DNA of 25,078 bases from Desulfobacterales bacterium S5133MH16 (GTDB lineage: Bacteria; Desulfobacterota; Desulfobacteria; Desulfobacterales; UBA11574). The translations under genes and the position numbers were made by a program. Within the stretch, counting starts at the first letter, position 1. Every line of letters begins with the position of its first letter. The notes beneath the pieces were generated by a model. That model was not told where the DNA came from, did no database searches, and saw nothing but the letters and a program-made list of their open reading frames with translations. The DNA lies in NCBI GenBank assembly GCA_001751005.1, contig MAXL01000040.1, forward strand, positions 1-25,078. Reading direction: 5' to 3'. Positions 1-7,077 of this stretch are shown in pieces.

Positions 1-122
1 ACAAAAGAATTAACAAGCCCCAGGGAAATATTCAGCTTTTTGGATAAATCCCGCTGGCTCGGGGTGTGATCGTTATCGATCTCTTCAAGGATTTTCAGTG
101 TACGAATATCTTTTCTATCCAT
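1..122 (-). CDS. Winged-helix (MarR/EPS-associated type) transcriptional regulator, N-terminal part
   Basis: The start codon is the ATG at 122-120 and the gene runs off the left edge, so only the first 40 codons are visible. The translation begins MDRKDIRTLKILEEI and continues with a helix-turn-helix pattern (TPSQRDLSKKLNISLGLVN), the arrangement seen in Lrp/MarR-like winged helices and especially in small EPS-associated regulators. It would bind DNA as a dimer, but the targets cannot be read from here. No strong Shine-Dalgarno is visible before the ATG. The family assignment rests on the HTH alone and the subfamily is a guess. Confidence 0.7.
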   Translation of the reverse strand, partial: MDRKDIRTLKILEEIDNDHTPSQRDLSKKLNISLGLVNSF

Positions 123-307
123 AATTTTGTTCGATATTTGTTACGGGGCAGTGGAGAGATTTTAGTTATTGTAATGTGGGATTGTGGAAGGCATCTTGTC
201 TGAGCACAAGGCTCTGCTTAGTGAATTACATTAAGCTTTAATTGACAACCTCTTGTAATCTATACTTTTTCTATATTAATTTAATGAGTGGGCGTTCATC
301 TTTTGAG

Positions 308-324
308 TGTTCAGCAGTTGAACA
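308..324. other. Small inverted repeat (6-bp arms) upstream of the regulator
   Basis: TGTTCA and TGAACA flank a 5-nt loop. It lies about 190 bp upstream of the winged-helix gene in a stretch (123-476) that otherwise has no gene. It could be a dimeric protein-binding site, but a single 6-bp palindrome is weak evidence. Confidence 0.2.
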
Positions 325-365
325 TATTTTGGTGGGGTATGTCAAGCAAAAAATAAAATCAAAAT

Positions 366-384
366 AAAATCGTTTCACGATTTT
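366..384 (-). terminator. Probable intrinsic terminator downstream of the ComEA-like gene
   Basis: AAAATCGT and ACGATTTT form an 8-bp perfect stem with a 3-nt loop. On the minus strand it is followed by a T-rich run (ATTTTGATTTTATTTTTT). A smaller hairpin, GCGGC-ATA-GCCGC (about 393-405), precedes it. The position, about 90 nt after the ComEA-like stop codon on the same strand, fits a tandem-hairpin terminator. Confidence 0.55.
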
Positions 385-421
385 ATAAAACGCGGCTATG
401 CCGCTATTCAATTATGTTGTG

Positions 422-464
422 TGCGTAGTCAACCGCACACATATATGGAATGGTTGACTACGCA
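422..464. repeat. 13-bp perfect inverted repeat downstream of the ComEA-like gene
   Basis: Arms 422-434 (TGCGTAGTCAACC) and 452-464 (GGTTGACTACGCA) are exact reverse complements around a 17-nt spacer. The right arm ends 12 bp after the ComEA-like stop codon. There is no T-tract on either side, so it is not an intrinsic terminator by itself; with the hairpins at 366-405 it forms a series of three hairpins and may protect the mRNA 3' end. Confidence 0.6.
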
Positions 465-476
465 GATTTCATACTA

Positions 477-758
477 TTATTCCACAACAATCCTGTCTTT
501 GTTCTTTTCCCAGATCTTGGGACCGATCCCCTGAACATTCATTATGTCCTCTGTTTTTTTGAAAGGTCCATTTTTCTCCCGGAATTCTACGATCCTTTCT
601 GCGTATTTTTGACCTATCCCATTGAGTTGAATTAACTCTTCTACTGTTGCTTTGTTCAAATTGATTTTTCCTGCGTCTGTAGCCCATACCGGCCCAATAA
701 AAACCATAACGATTGCAACTGCAATGCACAAGAATACCATCCTTTTTGTTTTTGTCAT
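477..758 (-). CDS. Secreted ComEA-like helix-hairpin-helix protein
   Basis: The product has 93 residues. Residues 1-26 are a signal peptide (MTKTKR, hydrophobic core, cleavage near VWA-T). The mature part of about 66 residues is a complete tandem helix-hairpin-helix unit: INLNKATVEELIQLNGIG (about 32-49) followed by a second hairpin, MNVQGIGPKIW (about 73-83). The family matches the C-terminal DNA-binding domain of ComEA, which binds double-stranded DNA outside the membrane during uptake. Many bacteria carry such short stand-alone exported versions whose role is unproven. AAAAGGAG lies at good spacing before the ATG. No other competence genes are visible nearby, so a role in DNA uptake is inference. 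Confidence 0.88.
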   Translation of the reverse strand: MTKTKRMVFLCIAVAIVMVFIGPVWATDAGKINLNKATVEELIQLNGIGQKYAERIVEFREKNGPFKKTEDIMNVQGIGPKIWEKNKDRIVVE

Positions 759-864
759 TTTTTTCTCCTTTTGATTAATGGTTTGTTGTTCCGAACACTA
801 AAAGGTTTATGGGAATTCCCTATCAAGGAAAAGCTCTTCCAAGAATCATGCCAGAAAGAATTTA

Positions 865-877
865 GGGGCTTGGCCCC
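865..877. repeat. GGGGC-TTG-GCCCC mini-hairpin with adjacent TGATGG-like quasi-repeats
   Basis: GGGGC and GCCCC pair around 3 nt. From about 882 to 920 the sequence is a degenerate run of short units (aataatgg, gatgatgg, agtaatga, agtgatgg). The interval 759-1298 contains no gene I can support. Besides this hairpin it holds two AT-rich palindromes (1157-1177 and 1261-1280) and a short motif at 1039-1058 that recurs at the right end of the window. Confidence 0.5.
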
Positions 878-1156
878 AATTGGAATAATGGGATGATGGA
901 GTAATGAAGTGATGGGTTTGAAGGAGTTTTACAATTAAAATGGTTTATTTCCGCCCTTACCCTCAATATTTCAGCATTCCATTTATCCATTATGACGGAA
1001 CAAACAGTTGCCATTAATAACTTATTAATTTTAGGTGGTTGTAGAGTTTCCAAGACGATAGATTATGGGAGTTAACTGTGAAAACAAAAGTTGGCGGATA
1101 GGTCGCTTTACTCTCCTGTCTATAAGAGAATCTTTATATAATGAGGATTGTCAAAC

Positions 1157-1177
1157 TTTTTTCAAATTTTGAAAAAA
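1157..1177. repeat. AT-rich perfect palindrome, terminator-like
   Basis: TTTTTTCAAA (1157-1166) and TTTGAAAAAA (1168-1177) are exact reverse complements around a single base. Runs of T or A at either end would let it act as a weak bidirectional terminator between the fmdB gene (minus strand, ends 1299) and the ComEA-like gene. Confidence 0.4.
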
Positions 1178-1260
1178 AACTTTAATTTAAGGATATTGGA
1201 TAACTTCGAGGAGAGTAACTTCTTTAAATTATTTTTAATAAGCACATTAATCTGGGCATT

Positions 1261-1280
1261 ATGCACATTTTTATGTGCAT
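1261..1280 (-). terminator. Hairpin just downstream of fmdB
   Basis: ATGCACAT and ATGTGCAT form an 8-bp perfect stem with a TTTT loop, 19 bp after the fmdB stop codon. There is no T-tract immediately after it on the minus strand, so termination may instead happen at the AT-rich palindrome further on (1157-1177). Either way it is an mRNA 3'-end structure. Confidence 0.4.
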
Positions 1281-1298
1281 GCTTTCTCTGAATGCAGA

Positions 1299-1613
1299 CT
1301 AATCTCTAATGGTTTTTTTCAAATCCGGCAGGGTTTCGGGTTTACCCCGGATTACCATGCGACTATCACCATCACGAGCCGTTACATTCTCATAAACGCC
1401 GTGATCTCTCTTTACAAGCTTGGTAAAACCGAGGTCGCGCAGTTCGCTGTTGGTTTTAGGTGCGCTGATATTGATGCGAGAAATAAGTTTGCGCACCGGC
1501 CCGCCGCAGTTGGGGCATTGCATCAGCGATTTGTCGTGAATCGACTGCTTCACATCAAACAATCTGCCCAGAGAGCACGGTTTTTTTAAGTGCTCGTATT
1601 CATAAATAGGCAT
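1299..1613 (-). CDS. fmdB: FmdB-family zinc-ribbon protein
   Basis: From the ATG at 1613 (preceded by AAGG; the longer upstream reading enters a repeat element and is not coding) the product has 104 residues. It starts MPIYEYEHL, the hallmark of the FmdB/CxxC regulatory family, and has CPNCGGPVRKLISR at about 33-46. The first metal-binding pair is changed: instead of CxxC near residue 10 there is H8 and C13 (EHLKKPCSLG), so zinc would be held by H/C plus C33 and C36, or not at all. The C-terminal part (ELRDLGFTKLVKRDHGVYENVT) is a family extension of unknown role. FmdB was named from a formamide/amide-operon regulator, but general function is unknown. It follows ispD by about 200 bp. Confidence 0.85.
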   Translation of the reverse strand: MPIYEYEHLKKPCSLGRLFDVKQSIHDKSLMQCPNCGGPVRKLISRINISAPKTNSELRDLGFTKLVKRDHGVYENVTARDGDSRMVIRGKPETLPDLKKTIRD

Positions 1614-1624
1614 TACAAATCCTT

Positions 1625-1749
1625 GACAGTTTCGTAAAAAGTCCAACTTCTGCGTTGTGCTGCATTTCGTAATCATTCAACGTACAAAAAGTACGCCTCA
1701 TGATCACAAAATTTGCACGCCTTGAATTTGAACTTTTTACGAAACCGTC
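1625..1749. repeat. Palindromic intergenic element C
   Basis: The ends are imperfect inverted repeats: TTTCGTAAAAAGTCCAACTTC on the left pairs with GAATTTGAACTTTTTACGAAA on the right. The centre is a CGTAC-aaaaa-GTACG hairpin (1681-1695). CTGCGTTGTGCT in the left arm resembles CTGCGTTATGCT in the element at 7078-7218, and GCACGCCTTGAA resembles GCATGCCTTGAT there. It fills most of the ispD-fmdB gap and stops a few bases before the fmdB ribosome-binding site. See the other members at 7078, 8611, 18471 and 21012. Confidence 0.75.
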
Positions 1750-1810
1750 TAAATCAGACTTTTTACAAGTCTATCAATCCTTAGGGCTCGCAAAAAAACA
1801 TCGAAGCTCG

Positions 1811-2500
1811 CTATCTGGTTATTGCATCAAGCATCGCCCGTGCAACAATCAGATCTTCCCGGACAGTAATCTTTATATTGTTTTTGCTGCCGTTAATAAT
1901 TCTTACGTCTTTCCCCAGCCGTTCCACAAGGGATGCATCGTCAGAACCGGTATATCCATCACGCCGTGCAGTTTCATGGGCTCTTATGATCAATTCATAT
2001 TTAAACGCCTGCGGGGTCTGGGCAAGCCAAATGCTGTCTCTTGCAAGTGTTTTCTCAATAAAGCCCGATTTACCGACACACTTAACGGTATCGCCGGCAG
2101 GTATACCAAGGATACATGCACCGAATTTTCTTGCGCCGAGTATACACGACTCCAGTTTATCGGTTTGAATAAAAGGACGCACGCCGTCATGGACAACCAC
2201 TGTGTCGGTCTTTTTATCTATGGCTTGAAGTCCGTTATATACTGAATTCTGTCGTTGTTCACCGCCAGGCACAAGATTAAGCCCGTTTTTAAACTCCAGC
2301 AAGGGGAGTATATTTTTTCGGCAATATTCCATATCTTCTTTGGGGATAACAAGAAAAATTTTATCTATCAGCTCACATGTATCAAATACCATTACCGAAT
2401 GAGCCAGAATCGGTCGCCCCGCAAGGTCCAGGTACTGCTTGCGGGTTGGGTCATTCATACGGATGCCTTTGCCGGCAGCAACAATAATTGCAGAAACCAT
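1811..2500 (-). CDS. ispD: 2-C-methyl-D-erythritol 4-phosphate cytidylyltransferase (IspD)
   Basis: IspD transfers CMP from CTP to MEP in the third step of the non-mevalonate isoprenoid pathway. The N-terminus carries the nucleotide-binding signature SAIIVAAGKGIRM, followed by KQYLDLAGRPILAHS; VVVHDGVRPFI and SDDASLVERLG are further family motifs. About 229 residues, the normal size. I prefer the ATG at 2500 (MVSAIIVAAG) over the GTG at 2509 because GAAGTGG lies at usable spacing before it. IspF is often next to or fused with IspD but is absent here. It follows the HPr-domain gene by about 100 bp on the same strand, so it is probably co-transcribed with the Suf-type genes. Confidence 0.95.
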   Translation of the reverse strand: MVSAIIVAAGKGIRMNDPTRKQYLDLAGRPILAHSVMVFDTCELIDKIFLVIPKEDMEYCRKNILPLLEFKNGLNLVPGGEQRQNSVYNGLQAIDKKTDTVVVHDGVRPFIQTDKLESCILGARKFGACILGIPAGDTVKCVGKSGFIEKTLARDSIWLAQTPQAFKYELIIRAHETARRDGYTGSDDASLVERLGKDVRIINGSKNNIKITVREDLIVARAMLDAITR

Positions 2501-2598
2501 TTTAGCCACTTCAAACTTTAGTTCACTTTAGGCACTATTCTGAATTTTCCGGGCTATATTATGGGTTGTCGGTTATCATTTACACTTAACATTTTTAT

Positions 2599-3909
2599 CT
2601 ACTTCAGGTATTTCAGTTCCTTGGGAAGAGGAATCCCTTTGCCCATTGTATCTTCACCGTAATTTACACCTGCAAGAATTTCAATATCTTTTAACGCCCG
2701 GGTATCCCCTTCAAAAGTAACTTCGGCAATGTTTTCTTTCTGTATCTTGCCCCCTGCCCACTGAATGTCTAATACACTGCTGGCATCAAACCGGTCTTGG
2801 CCCACACAGAGTTCCACCTGCCCACCGTAGTACTGAACGGTTTTAGCCACTAACAGGCTGGGTCTGCTGTGAAAGCCAAGCTTTACAGGAATACCTACGG
2901 TAATGGAAGAGCGCTCAATATTTTCATTGAGTATCTCCCGAGCCAGTTCTTTGCCGGTTGTAAGAAAGTGGCAGACATAGTAAAATCCGTAATTAATGGT
3001 TCGGTCAAGAAGCTCTTCCGGATCAATCATGGCGGATAATCGATCCTGAACCTTTTTGTAAATGTTTTTATATCCAGCTTTGTGAAGATGACGCTCATAA
3101 AAATGTAACAGCCTTCCGATCATTTGAAGAAGGTGAAATACAACCGAAAAAAAACCCCGCAAATCTTTGAGCTTCCTGTTTCCAAATCGGTATCCACCGT
3201 GGATTACATATGTATCAAAAGAAGATTGAATGTTATGCACCAGCATTTCAAAACGTCTCATGTTCACTTCATTGACCTTTTCCGGTACAATCTTCAATAT
3301 CTCTTCCCGATCATATGGCTCATAAAATCTGAGATGGTCGAAAGTTGCAGCGATGCTTAAAAATTCACTTGCAATTTTAACGATATGCTTTTTCTGCTGA
3401 TCCTTATCCGTATCATCAATATTGTAATCGAGAATTTCGCCGGTTATAATACCGGGGAATTCAGCCATATCATAACTCTCGTCAGGTATGGGGATATTAA
3501 GTCGGCGGGCCTCATTCAGTATAATCGGGGCCAATTTCATTATAGTCTTTCTTATAAAATAAAGTGTAGAAGTGCCTTCCTTTTCAAAAGTCTCAGTATC
3601 CGGGAGACCATAGAAATCGAGACGGTTTAAAATATGTGTCTGAGAATAACCGCCAAGGCTTAGATGCCTGACAGCAGCGGTAAGCTCTCTGTAAAAAAAC
3701 CATTCCTTGTTGTTTTTAGCGCCGTGAAAATCGAGGAAGTCTTCTAAAACCTGGGAAGTTGCGATCAGCTCTGAAAAAAGTTTCTTGGTAAAGAGATACC
3801 GGGAAGAATTAAATTTTGAAATATAGATACAAGCTTTCAAATAATCATGAGAAAATATTCTAGCTTTCTCTGAAAAAGAAATATCGCAAACAGTTTTCTG
3901 AAATTTCAT
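2599..3909 (-). CDS. Large protein with C-terminal HPr-like phosphocarrier domain
   Basis: The product has 436 residues. Residues about 334-417 are an HPr-like domain: VGIPVKLGFHSRPSLLVAKT has the HPr active-site layout (canonical GLHARPA), with H347 in the place of the phosphorylated histidine. ASSVLDIQWAGGKI sits where the regulatory serine region of HPr lies. Residues 1-330 are predicted mostly helical, rich in aromatic and charged residues, with no signal peptide or membrane segment, and I do not recognise them. No EI, HPr kinase or PTS permease is in the window. It begins 3 nt after the stop of the Suf scaffold gene and precedes ispD, so it belongs to that operon. It could be a phosphorylation-dependent regulator; its role is unknown. 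Confidence 0.8.
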   Translation of the reverse strand: MKFQKTVCDISFSEKARIFSHDYLKACIYISKFNSSRYLFTKKLFSELIATSQVLEDFLDFHGAKNNKEWFFYRELTAAVRHLSLGGYSQTHILNRLDFYGLPDTETFEKEGTSTLYFIRKTIMKLAPIILNEARRLNIPIPDESYDMAEFPGIITGEILDYNIDDTDKDQQKKHIVKIASEFLSIAATFDHLRFYEPYDREEILKIVPEKVNEVNMRRFEMLVHNIQSSFDTYVIHGGYRFGNRKLKDLRGFFSVVFHLLQMIGRLLHFYERHLHKAGYKNIYKKVQDRLSAMIDPEELLDRTINYGFYYVCHFLTTGKELAREILNENIERSSITVGIPVKLGFHSRPSLLVAKTVQYYGGQVELCVGQDRFDASSVLDIQWAGGKIQKENIAEVTFEGDTRALKDIEILAGVNYGEDTMGKGIPLPKELKYLK

Positions 3910-3912
3910 TGT

Positions 3913-5088
3913 CTACATCATTTCCTTCTGGATTTCAGAAATCGTCTCGTCCAGTTTCTTTTTCAGATCGGTGGGCAATCCTTCAATGTCCACATTTAAA
4001 AACCCTCGCACAATTGTAGATATTGCTTCTTCTTCATCAAGCCCCCTTGCCATTAGATACTCTATTTCCTGCCGATCAATTTTACCCACAGCAGCTTCGT
4101 GAGACATTTCCACACCGGGAACGTATCCTGAAAGCTCCGGAATGGCCTGCATCAGCCCGTCATTTAATATCAAACCGTTACACTCCAAGTGTGCTTTAAT
4201 ACCAGCAACTTTGCCCACAAGTTCACCACGGGCAATGATTGATCCTCCTGATGAAATTGCGCGCGATATTATCTCAGCGCGGGTGTCGGGAGCATTCAAT
4301 ACAATCCGTGACCCCACATCCAGAAAACTTCCCGGTCCTGCCACAAGAATGCTGTTAAACCGGGCAACAGCCCCCTTTCCGTTCAAATGTGTGGTCGGAA
4401 ACATCTGAAGAGACCCCACGGGTTTTAAGGAAATATAGTTAGAGATGATTGTTCCGCCTTCCTCAACCCGGATTACAGTTCTGGGTCGAACGTTGATCTT
4501 TTCCCCCCAGTCATGAATCATGGTAAACGTAAGCTTGGCGCCTCTTTTTACATAAAACTCAGAAACTCCTATATGCAGGCCTGATACCAGGTGAGGAGCG
4601 GTTGCACACCCGGTAATGATATGCAGCTCCGATCCTTGTTCGGCAACTACGACATTATGAACATTTTGTGAAAATCCTTCTTTTGCAATATATAGACATG
4701 ACTGGATCGGATCTTTTGTTTTAACACCGGCAAGGGCGTGAATAAAGTAACCCTCGTGTGAATTTTTCTGGGCCCGTAGGGTAAACTTGTCGGTATCCGG
4801 AGAAATGTTTTTCCATATATAATCTGAAAGCCATGCGTGTTTTTCCCGGGCCTGGGATATTCCCATGACCTCGATACCATCCTGCCTGGTTTTGCAGTGT
4901 ATCACGGAATTGTCTTTTTGAATAAAAGTGCCTATACGAGCATTTTCATCAATATCCACACCAACGTTTAAAAGCTGCTTGGCATCTGTTGATTCAATTT
5001 GTGATAACTTTTCAACATAGGCATGATCTTCTGCATCAACGTTGTAGTTTTCAATATTTATATCCAAGACGTTATCTCGTTTGAACAT
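3913..5088 (-). CDS. sufB: SufB/SufD-type Fe-S cluster scaffold (SmsB-like)
   Basis: This is the scaffold subunit of a two-component Suf/Sms system that builds Fe-S clusters in the cytoplasm. It shows the right-handed beta-helix core of SufB/SufD (about 140-310) and the C-terminal block HLECNGLILND (Cys near residue 303), then EMSHEAAVGKI (His-Glu near 330-331) and EYLMARGLDEEEA. These match the Cys and Glu positions known to matter for cluster assembly in SufB. About 391 residues, shorter than E. coli SufB and closer to archaeal/anaerobe forms. The start is the ATG at 5088: GAGGAG lies 8 nt upstream, whereas it would overlap the GTG at 5097. The gene overlaps the ATPase gene by 31 nt, implying translational coupling. 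Confidence 0.92.
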   Translation of the reverse strand: MFKRDNVLDINIENYNVDAEDHAYVEKLSQIESTDAKQLLNVGVDIDENARIGTFIQKDNSVIHCKTRQDGIEVMGISQAREKHAWLSDYIWKNISPDTDKFTLRAQKNSHEGYFIHALAGVKTKDPIQSCLYIAKEGFSQNVHNVVVAEQGSELHIITGCATAPHLVSGLHIGVSEFYVKRGAKLTFTMIHDWGEKINVRPRTVIRVEEGGTIISNYISLKPVGSLQMFPTTHLNGKGAVARFNSILVAGPGSFLDVGSRIVLNAPDTRAEIISRAISSGGSIIARGELVGKVAGIKAHLECNGLILNDGLMQAIPELSGYVPGVEMSHEAAVGKIDRQEIEYLMARGLDEEEAISTIVRGFLNVDIEGLPTDLKKKLDETISEIQKEMM

Positions 5089-5834
5089 CTGACGCACTCC
5101 TCATAGCCGTATTCTCTGATCCACTTTAGGATCTCTCTGGCGTTTCTCGAACAGCATAAAATTCCGTTATATAGAACCTGACCTTTGTCCGCCGTGATAT
5201 AATCAAGTATATGTCCGGTGTGGGTAATAACAAGTGCGGATTTTGCATGATCATCGATTACCTTTTTATGGGGTCTGGTCTGGGGACATTTGATTTGCCT
5301 TCCCAAAAGTGAATTAATGGTATCGCCGATAACAACAATGCTTTCAAGGTCAACTCCTGATTCGGGTTCATCGAGAAGAATAAGGCTCGGCTGTTGTGCC
5401 ATAAGCTGAAGCAGTTCGGAACGTTTTATTTCTCCCCCTGAAAAATTTCGGTTTACATCTCTGTCAAGAAGATCGGTAAAATTAAGCTCTTTTGCCAGCT
5501 CATCAACATCTACTGAACGATTTATATCACAGATTTCAACAATATCTCTAGTGGTTAAACCGTTAATGGTCGGAGGTCTCTGAAACGAAACGCCCATACC
5601 GAGCCGAGCACGCTCGTTTATTGGCATTTCGGTGATGTCTTCACCTTTAAAAACAATCTTTCCATGGGTCACGTTATATCCGGAAAATCCCATAATAGTC
5701 ATCATCAAGCTGGTTTTGCCGGACCCATTGGGTCCGAAAAGTATGTGGGTTTGCCCTTCGGGTATTTCCATGTTAACGTTATTTAATATGGTTTTTCCGC
5801 CGACCTCGACCTTGAGCTCTTCTATCTGTAGCAT
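5058..5834 (-). CDS. sufC: SufC-type ABC ATPase of Fe-S cluster assembly (SmsC-like)
   Basis: This soluble ABC ATPase drives the conformational change of its SufB/D partner. It has Walker A GPNGSGKT (34-41), a Q-loop (SFQRPPTING), signature FSGGEIKRSE (about 131-140), Walker B LILLDEPESGVD (151-162) and the H-loop in VITHTGHILDY. PESGVD is typical of SufC rather than of transporters. An insert of about 20 residues rich in basic residues (GRQIKCPQTRPHKK) precedes the H-loop strand. There are three in-frame starts (GTG 5843, ATG 5840, ATG 5834); AAGGTG has the best spacing to 5834. It is the first gene of the operon, directly downstream of rnpB, with no SufS/SufU nearby, so sulfur must come from elsewhere. 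Confidence 0.93.
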   Translation of the reverse strand: MLQIEELKVEVGGKTILNNVNMEIPEGQTHILFGPNGSGKTSLMMTIMGFSGYNVTHGKIVFKGEDITEMPINERARLGMGVSFQRPPTINGLTTRDIVEICDINRSVDVDELAKELNFTDLLDRDVNRNFSGGEIKRSELLQLMAQQPSLILLDEPESGVDLESIVVIGDTINSLLGRQIKCPQTRPHKKVIDDHAKSALVITHTGHILDYITADKGQVLYNGILCCSRNAREILKWIREYGYEECVRCSNEITSWI

Positions 5835-5885
5835 ATGCATCACCTTATAAAATCTGGATACTTGTCGAAGATGTAAAGTTTATGT

Positions 5886-6268
5886 ACGGTCCGAGCAGCC
5901 AATAAGCCGAATTCTGTGTCCAATGCGGGTTGCCCCGAACTGGATAACGGTCATTCATCTATGGATGCCGGTTGCCGGGCACCTCTTGCGACCTACCCGG
6001 GAGCTCGAACGGGCCGCTCTCAAACGCTCCCCTATTTGGTCTTGCACCGGGTGGGGTTTACAAAGCCTCCCCGGTCACCCAGGGAACTGGTGCGCTCTTA
6101 CCGCACCTTTTCACCCTTACCCCGCTTAAACGCGGGGCGGTATATTTTCTGTTGCACTTTCCTTCACGTCGCCGCGACTCCACGTTATGGAGCACCCTGC
6201 CCTATGGTGTTCGGACTTTCCTCTGGATTTTTCAATGATCCAGCGACCGTCTGGACTGCTCGGACCGT
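5886..6268 (-). ncRNA. rnpB: RNase P RNA (class A)
   Basis: This is the catalytic RNA that matures tRNA 5' ends. On the minus strand the 5' end (6268-6256) and the 3' end (5898-5886) form a perfect 13-bp P1 helix (ACGGTCCGAGCAG type). The conserved 5' block GAGGAAAGTCCGAAC lies at 6223-6209 and the conserved 3' block ACAGAATTCGGCTTAT at 5917-5902. Length is about 383 nt, normal for bacterial type A. It sits between the C4 zinc-ribbon gene and the SufC gene. I see no clear intrinsic terminator before SufC, so read-through into the suf operon is possible. The open reading frames on either strand here are artefacts. Confidence 0.96.
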
Positions 6269-6315
6269 AATTGTTGGTCTTTGACCTTAAATTTACTTTT
6301 TTAGCCAATATAAAA

Positions 6316-7026
6316 TCAAGATTCTTTTAAGTATATAATCCTCTGACAATTGGGGCAAAACTTCAAGCTGTCGCCAAGAAAGAGTTCATTGTACAGCTGG
6401 GGAGGAAGATTCACATTACATCCATGACATAGAGCATCCTTTACCGGTACCACCGCAAGTCCTTCCGGGTTCTGTTTCTTTATCATTAAGTACTTTTTCA
6501 GGAGTTCCGGATCGATCATACAGGAAATTTTCTCCCGGTCTTTATCAAGTTTCGAAAGCTTTATCCTCCCCTGTTCCGATTCCTGTTTTATGATCTCTTT
6601 TTCATTCATTACGCTATGAGAAAGCTGTAAATATTCATCCTTTGTCATTGCTATGATTTTTTCAGTCTCATCCATACGATCCAGGCACTCTATCATCTTT
6701 TCTTCAATTTCGGAATTTTTAGCCTTTTCTTCTTCGATTTCCTTTAATAACGATTGATATTCTCTGTTTGTCTTCACAGATCTAAGCTTTGCCTGAGTCT
6801 TTTTTTCCCTGTCAAGACTTATCCGCGCATCAGATTCATAGTCTCGATACTTTTTCTTCAACCCTTCGATAATAGACTCTTGTTCTTCTACGGTTTTCTC
6901 AAACTCCATAAGACCGGCATCCAGAGTTTCAAGCTTCTTCTGTGCCCCATTGAGTATTGATTTGATGTTCCCGGCTTCTGTCTCGATTCCCTGCAGCTTA
7001 ACAAGCATATAAATCTGTTCTTTCAT
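6316..7026 (-). CDS. Coiled-coil C4-type zinc-ribbon protein (DUF164/zf-RING_7 family)
   Basis: About 236 residues. Residues about 15-170 form a long heptad-rich coiled coil, with the family motif TNREYQSLLKEIE in the middle. The C-terminus is a C4 zinc ribbon: CHGC, then CPNC 24 residues later. The family (CT398/CdsZ-like) is widespread; its molecular role is not settled, with links to secretion and sigma-54 proposed in Chlamydia. The ATG at 7026 is preferred over TTG 7035 because MKEQIYMLVKLQ is the usual family start. It lies between nif3 and rnpB on the same strand, an arrangement I recall as common in Desulfobacterota. Confidence 0.9.
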   Translation of the reverse strand: MKEQIYMLVKLQGIETEAGNIKSILNGAQKKLETLDAGLMEFEKTVEEQESIIEGLKKKYRDYESDARISLDREKKTQAKLRSVKTNREYQSLLKEIEEEKAKNSEIEEKMIECLDRMDETEKIIAMTKDEYLQLSHSVMNEKEIIKQESEQGRIKLSKLDKDREKISCMIDPELLKKYLMIKKQNPEGLAVVPVKDALCHGCNVNLPPQLYNELFLGDSLKFCPNCQRIIYLKES

Positions 7027-7077
7027 ATTGCCCAATACCCAGCCCGGATAAACCGGAAAAATGACTAAAGTGAACTA

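Noticed and set aside
862..1053. 63-codon minus-strand open frame upstream of the ComEA-like gene
   Set aside because: It consists of a mini-hairpin and short quasi-repeats, has no recognisable domain and shows no convincing start signal.
1275..1589. 104-codon plus-strand frame
   Set aside because: It is antisense to fmdB, which has clear family motifs.
1614..1676. N-terminal extension of FmdB
   Set aside because: The extra residues are translated from palindromic element C; the family start MPIYEY with its own ribosome-binding site is at 1613.
5916..6284. Several open reading frames of 60-120 codons on both strands
   Set aside because: They lie entirely within RNase P RNA, whose conserved blocks and P1 helix are clear.
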